A stretch of DNA of 64,000 nt, taken from Ricordea florida (lineage: Eukaryota; Cnidaria; Anthozoa; Corallimorpharia; Ricordeidae). Below the pieces are notes generated by a model. It searched no databases and had not been told where the DNA came from. It worked only from the letters and a program-made list of their open reading frames with translations. Of this stretch, positions 12,105 through 22,639 are shown piece by piece. Made by a program: the position numbers and the translations under genes. The first letter of the stretch is position 1, and each line of letters starts with the position of its first letter. The stretch is from positions 6,802,706-6,866,705 of the forward strand of contig OX453273.1 of NCBI GenBank assembly GCA_949710005.1, read 5' to 3'.

Positions 12105-12410
12105 TACAGAAATGAGACCAACAAATCATACCAACTGAGATAGCAAGAAGGAAATGGGTTTGGATAGGCCACACACTAAGAAACCAGGCACTGATAGCAC
12201 CAAGCAGGCCGTAAAGTGGGATCCGCAGGATAAAAGAATGGTGGGAAAACCTGCTAAGACCTGGAGAAAATAAACCGAGGAGGAGTTGAAGAAAGCTGAC
12301 ATCAGCTGGAATGCAGCAGAGAAGGCGGCAGCAAATAGAGTTCGATGGCGAAGTATTGTTGATGCCCTTTGCTCCACGAGGAGCCAAAAGGAATAAGCTA
12401 AGCTAATTGA
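12105..12410 (+). pseudogene. Non-LTR retrotransposon 3' end remnant
   Basis: Translated in shifting frames, this stretch reads ARRKWVWIGHTLRNQALIAP, then RRQQIEFD and finally CSTRSQKE. That is the typical C-terminal tail of a non-LTR retrotransposon reverse transcriptase (W-GH-LR...W...R..W). Stops and shifts interrupt it. The catalytic part is missing. Confidence 0.6.
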
Positions 12411-12419
12411 AATGATGCT

Positions 12420-12815
12420 AATTACGCTTTATAGTGGAATCTATGATTCAAACTTTACAGTGAATAAACAAATAAGATATACATACGAACTATCCGTAAA
12501 AGGTCTGATATCAATATTAAGAATACTTAATGTAAGCTAATTTAAAGTCTTAAAACTGCCGAATGACTCGCACTGTCTTATTTCTATAGAAGGTCTGTTC
12601 TACACCTTTGGCATTGCATTAACAAAAGCTCTATTACCTAGTGTGATTTATTGTTTTTAAAGTGCGCCCTGATTTGATTTCAAACGATAGCGTGTTTCTC
12701 TAATTCTAATTAGGTTGAGTGCATACTGTGGCGCAATGTCGTAAATACACATAGCTATTTACATTGTATTCGGGATTTCGCTGGAAGCCAGTGTAGGCTG
12801 ATCAGTGCCGGAGTT
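12420..12815. other. Intronic stretch, nothing recognised
   Basis: AT-rich sequence without recognisable exons or repeat ends. Confidence 0.35.
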
Positions 12816-12825
12816 ATGCGATCAT

Positions 12826-13118
12826 GTCTAGCTGGGTTGGCACAGTGGTGAGAGCGCTTAACTTCCACCAAGTGAACCGGGTTCGATTCCCGGCCCCGGC
12901 GTTATATGTGGGCTGAGTTTGTTGGTTCTCTACTCTTCTCCGAGAGGTTTTTCTCCGGGTACTCCGGTTTTCCCCTCTTCACAAAACCAACAATTGATTT
13001 GGTTTAGATTCAATTTAATTTAATTTGATTTGATTTCATTTGTGCTTCACAGTGTCCCCAATTAGTACGTCAGGGCTAGATACAGTTGACACTCAAATAA
13101 AGGTTATTATTATGTCCA
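12826..13118 (+). mobile_element. tRNA-derived SINE, full length
   Basis: The head has polymerase III box A-like (TGGCACAGTGGTGAGAGCGC) and box B-like (GGTTCGATTCC) elements spaced as in a tRNA. The body (GTGGGCTGAGTTTGTTGG...TTTTTCTCCGGGTACTCCGG) and a TTATTAT tail follow. Truncated relatives lie at 9.2 kb (-) and 47.34 kb (+). Confidence 0.8.
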
Positions 13119-13485
13119 TTCCTTGTAGACTCAGGCTAAACTAGGATGTTCAGCCTGGTATATAGTCCTTTGGAGCGGGTTACAACAAGTCACCACAGGT
13201 CCCAGGACTCTCTTTTCCTTCTTTTTTACAGAGTCGGTACTTTCCTTAGTATCTTTGCTGTCCCCAACAATGCTGTTTTCTGGATAACTTCCAGCCTCAT
13301 GTTGACGCCGACTCGCTTCATGTACTCCTTAAAGTTGACTGATACGGCTCCAAGAGCCCCAATAACAGGCACTACGATGACTTTTCCCATGCACCAGACT
13401 TTTGCAATTTCATCTTTCAATGGTTGGTATTTCTCTACCTTCTCAAGATCCTTCTTTCACCCTGTCATCACCTGGGATGGCAACA

Positions 13486-13977
13486 TCAATCACAAGAACC
13501 TCTCTCCTTATCAATAAAGACAATGTCTGGTCTTCTAGCCTCTATTTTCCGATCACACTGGATTGTGAAGTCCCACAGTATTTTGAAATTTTCACTCTCC
13601 ACCCCTCCCTCCGGTTTCTGTTCATACCAGCAATTAGCTCTTTCCAATCCACATTTACCACAAAGTTGCCAGTGGATATACCGTGCCACGTTATGCCTCA
13701 GCCTGCCTTTATATTCTGTCTGCGCCAACTTACTGCATTCACTCACCACATGGGCCACCGTTTCTCCCTTACTACCGCACATTCTACACAAAGGGGATTC
13801 TGCGGTGTGATCAATATGAAATCTCGTATAATTTGTTCTCAATGATTGTTCCTGAGCGCTGCATATCAGGGCCTCAGTACACCCTTTCAAATCTCCTTTA
13901 GCAATCCACTGCCAAGTTCCATCCCAATCAATACCTTCCTTTTCTCTCACCATGCATTCTTTTCCGCTTCCATTCAT
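13486..13977 (-). pseudogene. Retrotransposon restriction-like endonuclease domain
   Basis: This is the C-terminal part of the same retrotransposon, in another frame. CRMCGSKGETVAHVVSECSK is the CCHC knuckle, and the RRPDIVFIDK segment is the probable nuclease core. The sequence continues in a third frame to about 13226 (MKDEIAKVWCMGKVIVVPVI). Confidence 0.65.
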
Positions 13978-15124
13978 TCTCCGTCTCCTTTACTTCATTC
14001 ACTTTGAACTTCTTTGGGTCCACAGCGTCCGAGATGTTGACTACATTACTATCTCCAACCTTCCTGAGTAATACCTCTTCACTATTCCTTAGATACCAAC
14101 TCAAGTTGTCCTCTTCCCTCCTGACGCAACACTCGCAACTGATCAAGCCTCTTCCTCCCTTCTTTCTGGGTACGCATATTCTGGCAACATCACTTCTAGG
14201 GTGTACTTCCTTATTCATTGTCCTGATTTTTCTAGACTTCCTATCTATTTCCTGAAGTCCCTCCTTATTCCAATTAATTGTTCCTGCTCCATATCTCATG
14301 AGCGACACAGCCCAAGTATTTACTGCTTTGATCTTGTTCTTGCCATTGAGCTGAGATTTCATGACAAGTTTAAACCGCCTTAAGTAGTCTGTTCGAAATA
14401 TTTCTTTCATTTCCCTTTCCTTAAACTTGTCCAGCTCTAGAATGCCCAGATACTTGTAACCTTGTTCATCAACTTCTTTTATCGTCTGTCCATTTATCAA
14501 GTTAATACCCTCACTTTTGCACAACTTCCCCCGCTTCAGTACCACAACACCACATTTCTTTACCCCAAATTCCATTCCTATATCTTGGCTAATCAACTGC
14601 ACCGTCGAAACAAGGCTTTCAATGTCTGCTTTATCCTTGCCATAAACCTTCAAGTCATGATTTATTTTAACATCTCCTAATGTATATCCAGCTTTCGCAT
14701 CTTGCAAGATCTTGGTCAAGGGTACCATGCAAACAGTGAAGATAAGGAGGGACAAACTGTCTCCTTGAAAGATAACCGGCTTAATATCAACTACACCAAG
14801 TGTCTCTCCACAAGTAGTCAGTTCTGTCTTCCAGTTTACCATAGATTTCTGCAGAAAAGTTATTATATTTTCCGCCACTTGTGCCATTTTTAGGCTTTCA
14901 ATAATCCAAGAGTGAGGCACCATATCATATGCTTTCTTATAGTCCACCCACGACATAGCCAAGTTCTTATGCTTTCTTTTGCAATCAACAAGGACCATCT
15001 TATCAATGAACAACTGATCTTTTGTGCCTCTACTCTTTCTCCTACACCCCTTCTGTTCTACAGGCAAAGCATCGTTTTCTTCAAAGAACTCATACATACT
15101 GTCAGCTATGATCCCTGTCATCAA
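13928..15124 (-). pseudogene. Reverse transcriptase with deleted catalytic motif
   Basis: The frame is open for 398 codons and aligns by eye with R2/NeSL-type reverse transcriptases ([11 protein letters not shown] motif, [23 protein letters not shown]). At the expected [YF]xDD active site the text reads [15 protein letters not shown]. The usual LL-x-MD residues before DLKxYG are missing, consistent with a 15-nt in-frame deletion. Without both aspartates the enzyme would be inactive. The 5' end is truncated. Confidence 0.7.
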
Positions 15125-15186
15125 TTTCCAAGCAAGTGGTAGACAGGATATGGGTCGATAGTTATCAACAGCAGTACCTCTTTCTT

Positions 15187-15300
15187 AGTCTTTGATTAAA
15201 CACCCTCGGCGTTTATTTCAAACTTGGCCTTGTGGACCCGGCGTTTATACGAGGCCGGCGTTTGATCGGGGTCCGGCGTTTAATTGAGAAAATACGGTAA
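15187..15300. repeat. GGCGTTTAT-type repeat, transposon end
   Basis: Four spaced copies of CGGCGTTTAT/GA followed by AAAATACGGTA. The terminal AAATACGGTA also ends the pogo-like element at 58.39 kb, which suggests the end of a pogo/Tigger-type element. Confidence 0.4.
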
Positions 15301-15577
15301 ACGGACTGGCGTGTCCTGTTTGTATTGGTAGTCGCACTCATATTTGCATCAAACCAGGCACCCAGATTTTTTGACCGAGTGCGCAGCGGATACTTAAGCC
15401 TGGCCTACTTGCTATTCCACTAGCGCATCTTTATTCTACTGTGCTCGCGCACCCCTAACTAAAACTCTAACTTATTATCATTTAGCTTAAGCTTATCATC
15501 AATCATCCAAGTCCTAATATTCTTGTTGCAAGCTTGCAAAGCAGCAACAGCATCTGCCTCACCTGGCTTGAGTGATA

Positions 15578-16610
15578 GATATGTACAGGACCCGAAATGA
15601 TCCCGGCATTTTTTTGCACGCTGCCCGGAAATGATCCCCATTTATGGAAATTGCATTTGATACAAAGGACTGTGGAATGTGCAAGAAAAGCTTAAATCAG
15701 ATAACTTGTCCTCAGTAGTGCCAAAAACTGCAACAAGTAACGAAACAGTCATGATCGAAAAATGCTGTGAAAGTCTATTCTTTTGAAATTCAAGAAAACT
15801 TGGAAAAAAAGTATAAATGATAATCATTCTGATTTACTTATCGACGAAACGTAAAATCTAAATTGTGTTGGGGGAATAAAATGACACTGTGCCTTAACAC
15901 AGCAGTAAAATTAAAAAAAAATGACCAAAAAAGAAGCCGGACTGCAAGAGGGGATGATATAATCTAAAATAATAACTTTGATATAATCTAAAATAATAAC
16001 TTTGTAGTAGGACATTTCAGTGATGTTAGCAGTAAAGCAATTTGATTTAATAGAAACGCTATTGTTTGGGACATTTAGTTTGATTTTTTTAAAGTTCAAC
16101 TCACCTTGGCATCGTTCTTTGCATCTGAATTAGGATTAACAGATTCATCTTCATTCCATGAGTTAACACTTGCCGCAAAACAGAACAGTAAAAGAATTAA
16201 CAACCTGATTACGATCTGGGTCTGTGAAGTGTCTACTGAGGACGGTGCAGAAGAATGAAGTGAAACACTTTTACAGTTTTTTCCTTCTTCCGAAAAGGAT
16301 AATTTGTTTTCCCTTAGAATTTCACAGACACTCGGGTTGATGTGATTCTTTGCAGTTTTTAGACTATTCATTACAATGATGACTTACACATTTAACATTT
16401 TTTAATTGACGAAAACGCAAGTGATATGTCAGTTAATTGAGATGAATAAATTCATAAATACCATTTACCTTGCACATTTTACAGTCCCCAGTTCCTGGAA
16501 TTACTTGGGGATCATTTCGGTGCCAGCGTGAAAAGAGAAAAAAAAAAGGGGATCATTTCGGGGCCAGGGATCATTTCAGGGTCGGCATCGTTTCGTAACC
16601 TGTACAGATA
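15578..16610. mobile_element. About 1-kb TIR element with GATCATTTCGGG repeats
   Basis: The outer left text GTACAGGACCCGAAATGATC, with a second GAAATGATCCCC nearby, recurs inverted at 16490-16605, where several GGGGATCATTTCGG units are followed by CCTGTACAGATA. This suggests a degenerate TIR-bounded element. Confidence 0.5.
16108..16371 (-). CDS. Candidate first exon, secreted or membrane protein
   Basis: The frame begins at an ATG at 16371 and runs to a strong splice donor (AAG|GTGAGT) after 16108. It encodes a hydrophilic N-terminal stretch, a hydrophobic segment (IRLLILLLFCFAASVNS) and an acidic/Asn-rich tail. The hydrophobic segment starts about 55 residues in, so it is an anchor or a late signal. 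It lies inside a degenerate transposon. It could be chance, and no partner exon was recognised. Confidence 0.25.
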
Positions 16611-16692
16611 AAGCTACGTGTCGTCAGCATAAGCATGAACGTCCGGAAGATGCATGGGACTCGGCAACATCAAAGAGATATATCATCCTTTT

Positions 16693-16724
16693 GCAAGAGA
16701 GGATGACGTAACATCCTCTCTTGC
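16693..16724. repeat. 13-bp perfect hairpin
   Basis: GCAAGAGAGGATG and CATCCTCTCTTGC flank ACGTAA. This is probably the centre of a small palindromic element. Confidence 0.6.
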
Positions 16725-17164
16725 CTTGTGTCGACATTTTCCCAATATCTAGCTGAAACTTTTTATTCTCTTGCATTTGTTATTAATTGAGTCAATTCCG
16801 TTGTAATAAAAAAAATTTTTTTCTGAAGCATCTCAGCGGGTCGGAATCCCAAATCCTCGAATCTGATTGGCTGATCACACGCTCGTAACCAGTCCAGCTT
16901 TTTACGATACGGACCACGGTCCGTAGTTTTATCCGCGCTATTCGCGGCAAATTGAAATTGTTGCGAAAGAAATGGGTTTTTTCTTTTCCTACATACCGAC
17001 TTGCAAGTGAAAATAAAATTAAACTTTCTATAAACATGCCACTTGAATTGATGCCCTATTTACATTTATTTCATAGGTTTTTGTCAGCACTTTCCTCCTC
17101 CAGCCTTAAACTCATACTCTTACACACGTCCCAGCGGAAAAAAGGAAACAAACAGAAAAAATGA

Positions 17165-17310
17165 AAAGTTATTTACCGGTCTACGTCGGTCCGTATGGGA
17201 AAAAACTGTGCCCTTGGTCTCGAGTACTGAGGCCTTCGGCCTCGGGCCGTACTCAAGACCTCGCGCACAGTTTTTTTCCCATACGGATCGACCTCCCGCC
17301 CGGTAAATAA
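17165..17310. repeat. Palindromic MITE
   Basis: The arms TTATTTACCGGTCTACGTCG...AAAAAACTGTGC and GCGCACAGTTTTTTTCCCAT...CCCGGTAAATAA pair with few mismatches around a GAGGCCTTCGGCCTC centre. Confidence 0.75.
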
Positions 17311-17404
17311 CATGTGTTTTCCAATAAGTTTAATTATTATTCAATCAAAGTATTTCTTCGTTTCTGATTGGCCAAAATGCCCTGCCTAATTCGTTATATC
17401 CAGC

Positions 17405-17905
17405 AAGATGACGTCAAGTGTCCAAAACTATATACTATTATCCTACAATTTACGTCAATTGTAGTATAATAGGATGGATTTTTGGACAGTTGACGTCACG
17501 GAACTTTCATATCTGAGAGAGAAGGAAAACGGCTGGTGAAAGGTTTTCAACATTGAATGAGGAGGATATCAGTAAGTTGCTAAGAGAAAAGGAGAGTTTT
17601 TACAGCCAAAAATCGACTAAAGCGAGTTTTCAATACCTATCTGGAGGATAAAACGTCTACAATCCACAAACAGCCCAGGAATTGGCGTCGATCTTCAAGT
17701 ATTTTACGCCAAAGTTGGAACAAAGATGAGAAAAAATGTCCGTTAAATGCTCTGGAACATGGGCTCCTGTCTGGAAATATTTGAATGCATAATAAAACAA
17801 TAATTGTATTCGGCTTCTGTATGATATGAAGAATTATGCAGATTTCGTAGAATGTCATCCGCCTCATCCTCGATCTGCATAATTCTTCATATCATACTCA
17901 GCCTC
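17405..17905. repeat. Two short inverted-repeat elements
   Basis: TGACGTCAAGTGTCC...CTATTATCCTAC at 17408-17447 pairs with the stretch ending GGACAGTTGACGTCA at about 17497. TATGATATGAAGAATTATGC at 17818 pairs with GCATAATTCTTCATATCATA at about 17877. Each looks like a small MITE or a transposon end. Confidence 0.55.
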
Positions 17906-18299
17906 ATCCAATAATTGTCATGCACTTATCATAACTTGCTCGCGCTAACATCGAAAAAAGAAAAGTCCACGGTCCGACCTTGTAGAGGTTTGTTTCGAGG
18001 ACTGAATTAGCCTGCAGTGCAGGCGTCTTATTAGGGCGAGTTAGCGTTACAACCTTGCGACCGCCATGTTAGACCGCCATGTTAGACGGTGGGGGAAGGG
18101 GGAGGGGGAAAATGAGAAGACGCCTGCTCGAAAAGACCGTTTAAATGCGAAACGCCTCCTGATTAGTTGCGCTTCACTGCATTTCCGGAAATGAGAGGGT
18201 AACCAATCAAAATGAGGTTTTCTCGACACCGGAAGTCTCTTCTTCCGACAAAAACACAAACACGTGGAGTCGAGCTGTCATACAGTAACATTTTCCGTA

Positions 18300-19050
18300 A
18301 TGTCGGAGGTGAGCGCGAATGAAAATTGTAGGCTTTGTGAAGTTTCTTTCAAAGTAAAGTTCGGCAATCGCCGTAAGCAAAGCCACTCTTCATCCGAGAA
18401 CCTTTTCAAACCCTCGAAACGGAAAGAGTGCTTTGGTGTTGTTTTGAGCGAAATTTGCCGTCAAGTTGGATTACCGTTGACACAAGAATCTTCAAAATAT
18501 TCCGATCGTGTCTGCAACCCATGTGGCCGCAAGATTCGAAACTTGGGCTAGTTGTGTCAGTTTGTCAAGAGGGCAGCAATTGCAACGACATCTACTCCGG
18601 TTAAAACAAGCAAAAAAACTCTAGACACGCCGGAGAAGGCTAGTCCGCCATGGAGGAAATCCAAATCAGTACGTATTACTTCCCCGGTAGGGAAGACTCC
18701 GTTCAGGGAAGTTTCTCCTGCGAAGTCAAGAAAGTCTCTCGCCTTTGCAGGCGAAAACATAGAGAACACCTCATCCGCTTCTTTGGAACGGGAAAACGAC
18801 ATGCTTTGTAAACTAAATGTGGAAATCTTCCTAGCGATGGCGTTAAAATCGTGTATGTTAATGAGTCCGGAAACGTGACTGTGAGAATTCCTAGAGATTC
18901 TCAAACTAAAACACTAGTGCAGAACATTGCCGCCAAGAAATGGCGAGAAGTTTCAAATGGAATCCTAAAGCATGTGGAAATTATGCCTGAACTATCCAAA
19001 GGAATCTGTAAACTCGTATCAAAGGAATCATCTCTTGGCGGTTTACGTGA
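18300..19050 (+). pseudogene. ZAD-like zinc-finger gene relic
   Basis: The ATG at 18300 opens a frame with CRLCEVSF...CNPCGRKI, a paired-cysteine arrangement like ZAD or treble-clef modules. A Ser/Thr/Lys-rich linker follows. An in-frame TAG at 18549-18551 sits where CAG would keep the frame (NLG-stop-LCQFVKRA). A frameshift near 18.83 kb moves the reading to VNESGNVTVRIPRDSQTKTL and WREVSNGILKHVEIMPEL. These blocks look like a gene family expanded in cnidarians whose function I do not know. The relic abuts the LINE at 19.05 kb. Confidence 0.45.
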
Positions 19051-19052
19051 AT

Positions 19053-19691
19053 ATGGCGGTCCTTCGTTGCTCCGTGATATTTCTGACCTGGCTGCTTTTC
19101 ACCGTTGTCTTCAACTCACCAAATGGCAACAATGGTCTGGATAAAAAAGTCTGCAGCATTGTGATAGCGAAAAGCTTGGATGTTAAACACTATCCAACAC
19201 GAAATTCTGGCCCAACTCGGCGGTTTACACGTTTCGCTCTCCTGCCTCCATCTTTAAAATGCATGGCCGGTTTGAAGCTCGCTAACGTCACTCTTTCTGC
19301 AACCTACTTTGTGCTCTTGGCGGGTGATATACAGCAGAACCCAGGACCAGCGAAGAACTATCCTTGCTCGTTGGGTCGGTCGAACGAAACCTGTGCAGTA
19401 CCTACGGTCAATTGCGGCCTGTGCGCAAAAACTGTGAGGAAAAATCAAAGCAGGGCGTCTTGCACATCATGCCTCAAGATCTTTCATTTGAGATGCTATG
19501 GCTCGGATTTCAGTGAATCTCTCTGCAATTTGTGCTACCTTTCCAACAGCGACGGGCAAGACAAATCCGATCAAATGCGGCCGGAAATTCTACAGCAATA
19601 TGATATCTCCGATCTCAACGAATTTTCCTCGAGGAAAGGCCTTAAAAATTCTACATCAAAACATCAGAGGACTGTTAACAAACAAGCATAG
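19053..19691 (+). pseudogene. LINE N-terminal part: hydrophobic leader, 2A-like motif, PHD-like finger
   Basis: After a hydrophobic N-terminus (CSVIFLTWLLFTVVF) the protein reads LLAGDIQQNPGPAK at about 19311-19355. DxExNPGP is the ribosome-skipping 2A motif known from CR1/L2-type retrotransposons. Here the glutamate position is Gln. A cysteine/histidine cluster (CGLCAKTVRKNQSRASCTSC, then HLRCYG and CNLC) follows, like a PHD finger. The frame shifts to the endonuclease frame near 19.65 kb. Confidence 0.7.
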
Positions 19692-20124
19692 TATCTGTCA
19701 AATTCTGGATGGCTTAAAGAATCTTCACATTTTTTCGCTAAGTGAAACTCATCTATCCGCCGATGACGAGGTTCAAGCACAGATTGAAGGATACGCATAC
19801 ATCGGGAAGGCAAGAATTTCAGGTCAAGGTGGAGGTGTTGGGGTTTACATCCCTTCATCTGTTCCCTACCAAAGAAGAACAGATCTAGAAGCTGATGACA
19901 TCGAATGCATCTGGATCGAGATTTTATTTCCAAAAACTAAAAGTTTTCTTATTGGAATTATTTACCGCCCTCCAGATTCTTCAAAACATCTCTGTGTGGA
20001 TTACAATTGCAAATTTGAATCAATGCTCTCGATAGTGTCATCAGAAGACAAAGAATGTATTGTTACTGGTGACATTAACTGCAATTATTTGGTCCCAGCG
20101 GATCACAAAGAAAATCAATTCTAG
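19640..20124 (+). pseudogene. LINE endonuclease domain
   Basis: The apurinic/apyrimidinic-type endonuclease motifs ILHQNIRGL, LSETHL, YRPPDSS and VTGDINCN are present in order. A 1-bp frameshift near 20.11 kb moves the continuation (SVGLKQLISTPTRIT) to the next frame, where LSDHEL completes the domain. Confidence 0.75.
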
Positions 20125-20186
20125 CCTCCGTTGGACTAAAACAGCTTATTTCAACCCCCACGAGAATTACGCGCGAATCCAAGACT

Positions 20187-22193
20187 TTGATTGACATCAT
20201 ATGCAGCAACGAACCCGAGAAAATCAACCATGTGAAAGTAATCCCTGCTGGCTTGAGCGATCATGAATTGATCTGCTGTTCTCGCAAAGTAAACCATGTG
20301 AAACATCATCCTAGAATCATTACCTGCCGAAATTTTGCAAACTACGATGCGAAATTATTTTGCGAAGAGCTTAAATCCATGAACTTTGTGCAAGTCTTTT
20401 CATCGTCCTGTGTCAACACCGCTTGGAGTGTTTTAAAGAATATCTTACAACAGTGTATCGACAAACATGCGCCGCTCATTGAAAAGAAGGTCAAAGGGAG
20501 ACTCTGCCCATGGTTGACTCAAGAGGTCAAACGGGAGATGAATTTGAGGGATGGTTTACTTAGGAAAGCTCGCAGGACTAACTGTGAATTGGACTGGTCA
20601 TCGTACAAGCGACAGCGTAACAGAGTAACAGGCCTTACTAAAAAATGCAAGAGCAAATATCATAAAGATATTCTAAGAGATAGTGCCGGCTCTCCTGATA
20701 AATTCTGGTGTGCCATTAAAAAGCTGTATCCAACGAAACTACCATCAGAACAAGGATCAGCGTTTCAGATAAATGGAACGAAGTCTACCGATAAGAAATT
20801 TATCTCAAACGGTTTTTGTGACTTTTTCACTAACGCTGCCATCAATTTAAAAAGAAAGTCGTTTTTGCTTCGTGATTTTGTTTGGTGCAAAAACGGAACG
20901 AAACCTCCTCTTAGCAAAGAGAAATTCCTTTTCAGAGCTGTGAAAGAAGCAGATATTTTGAGGGAGCTGAAAAAGCTTAAACGAAAGAAAGCGACTGGTC
21001 TAGATAATCTGCCCCCTGGATTACTTAAAGATGCCGCAGAAGTCATCACAAAGCCTTTAACTTTTATTATTAACTTATCCCTCGTAACTGGAGTTGTTCC
21101 AACCGATTGGAAAGTGGCCAAGGTGATTCCTCTGTTCAAGTCTGGTTCTACGGCAGAAATAGACAACTACAGACCAATTTCAATTCTCCCTACTCTATCA
21201 AAGATTTTGGAGAGAGCTGTCTATAAGCAAGTAGTGACACATCTCGAACGCAATGGCCTTATTTCCGAACACCAGTTTGGTTTTAGATCTAATCGCTCAA
21301 CTGAATTAGCGGTGACTCTGTTTACAGACTTAATCCGGAAAGAAGCAGATGGCGGGAAAGCTACAGGAGCTGTGTTCATTGACTTAACAAAGGCGTTTGA
21401 CACCATCAGCCACGCAGTTTTATTAGAAAAACTGTCCTGTTATGGCATACAGGACAACGAACTGAACTGGTTTACGGATTATCTGTTTCTCCGGAAGCAG
21501 CTCGTCCAATTTAAAGGAGTGCTGTCTAAACCTAATCCTGTTTTCACAGGTGTTCCCCAAGGAAGTATTCTAGGTCCGCTATTGTTCTTGATTCACTTTA
21601 AGGACGTCCATCAGCCGCTTCGTTACTCCAAAATTATCACCTATGCAGACGACACAGTTATTTTCACCTCCTCGAAAGACTTGGATGCTATACAACACAA
21701 TCTCGGTGAAGACATCAAAAGTCTCGCTGACTGGTTTAGAGAAAATGAACTTATCATCAATCTTAAAAAAGGAAAAACTGAAGTTATGTTGTTTGGAACA
21801 GCGAAAAGATTAAATTGTTTCAATGGCAAGGAATTAAACTTGATGGTAAACGGATGCCGCATAAACGCGACAACAACCTATAAATACCTCGGCGTTCATT
21901 TAGATCCCACACTAAATCTTGACACGCACTTTTTAAAAATGTACAAAAAAGCAGCTGGGAGAGTAAATTTATTGCGACGAATCCGTTCTAACATTGATGT
22001 CTTTAGCGCTGAACGCATCTACAGGACAATGATCATGCCCATTTTCACTTACTGTGGTCAAAGTACGCTTGGTTGGTCAGAAACACGTAAGCGCAAAATC
22101 AGAGACCTGGAACAACGAAGTCACAGGATCATTCTGTCAAATCCTACATGTCTTACTTGTGTACTCCGCCTACCCACAGTCGAGAACATTTAA
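20187..22193 (+). pseudogene. LINE reverse transcriptase
   Basis: The 668-codon open frame starts inside the endonuclease tail (LIDIICSNEPEKI, LSDHELI) and contains all RT blocks: KVIPLFKSG, NYRPISILPTLSKILE, HQFGFRSNRSTE, AVFIDLTKAFD, GVPQGSILGPLLFL, TYADDTVIF (intact YADD) and YKYLGVHLD. A TAA at 22191-22193 interrupts the tail, which continues in frame to 22457. The catalytic core itself looks intact. Confidence 0.85.
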
Positions 22194-22457
22194 ATGAGAA
22201 AAGCCTGTAATTTTGTTTTTGACTGCCTACAAGGCAACGTTTGCACCCCTTTTAAAAACTATTTTAATCTTTTAACGCATAATCGTGATACGAGGAACTG
22301 TAGAGCCATTGTTGTTCTACCTAAAGTGAAACTTGAATTTGCACGAAAAAGTTTTTATTTCTCTGGTGCAAATATTTGTAATTCTTTACCTTTAAAAACT
22401 AGACAAACTAGCAGTAGGGTTTTATTTAGGCAGTCTTTAAACGAATTATTTGTTTAG
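22194..22457 (+). pseudogene. LINE RT C-terminal tail after a stop codon
   Basis: It is in frame with the RT and separated only by a TAA. CFDCLQ-like and NIWNSLP-like (here NICNSLPLKTRQ) motifs are typical of CR1/L2 C-termini. Confidence 0.6.
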
Positions 22458-22639
22458 GTTAAATAAGCATAATTTAATAGATTTTTAATTTTTACTTTTT
22501 ATCCTTTTATATGAAGTATTTTTATTTTTATTCTTATATTGTTATATATATTTTTCTTTTTACAGGACCCCTTTGATAACAGTACGCATGTACTGAAGGG
22601 CCATCCTGTTTAAAAATTCGTTATTATTATTATTATTTG

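Larger units (their letters stand above)
13140..15190 (-). mobile_element. RLE-type non-LTR retrotransposon (R2/NeSL-like), 5'-truncated
   Basis: A reverse-transcriptase frame (15124-13928) runs into an endonuclease frame (13977-13486) and a C-terminal tail to about 13140. There are frame changes between the parts. The RT retains the [11 protein letters not shown] and [11 protein letters not shown] motifs. The endonuclease part has a zinc-knuckle (CRMCGSKGETVAHVVSEC) and a PD-(D/E)XK-like RRPDIVFIDK stretch, as in site-specific R2-group elements. The copy lacks its 5' part. Confidence 0.75.
19053..22637 (+). mobile_element. CR1/L2-like LINE, nearly full length
   Basis: In order: hydrophobic leader, 2A-like motif, PHD-like cysteine cluster, apurinic-type endonuclease, reverse transcriptase, C-terminal tail and a (TTA)n 3' end at 22621-22637 preceded by GGGCCATCCTGTTTAAA. 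The frame changes near 19.65 kb and near 20.11 kb, with an in-frame TAA at 22191-22193, so this copy is dead but not old. It abuts the PLE that starts at 22640. Confidence 0.85.

Noticed and set aside
12097..12387. Minus-strand hydrophobic frames of 83-96 codons
   Set aside because: The opposite strand reads as a LINE RT C-terminal tail. The hydrophobic frames are shadows.
13146..14893. Several plus-strand frames of 60-147 codons
   Set aside because: They are antisense to the restriction-endonuclease-type LINE, whose minus-strand translation has clear RT and nuclease motifs.
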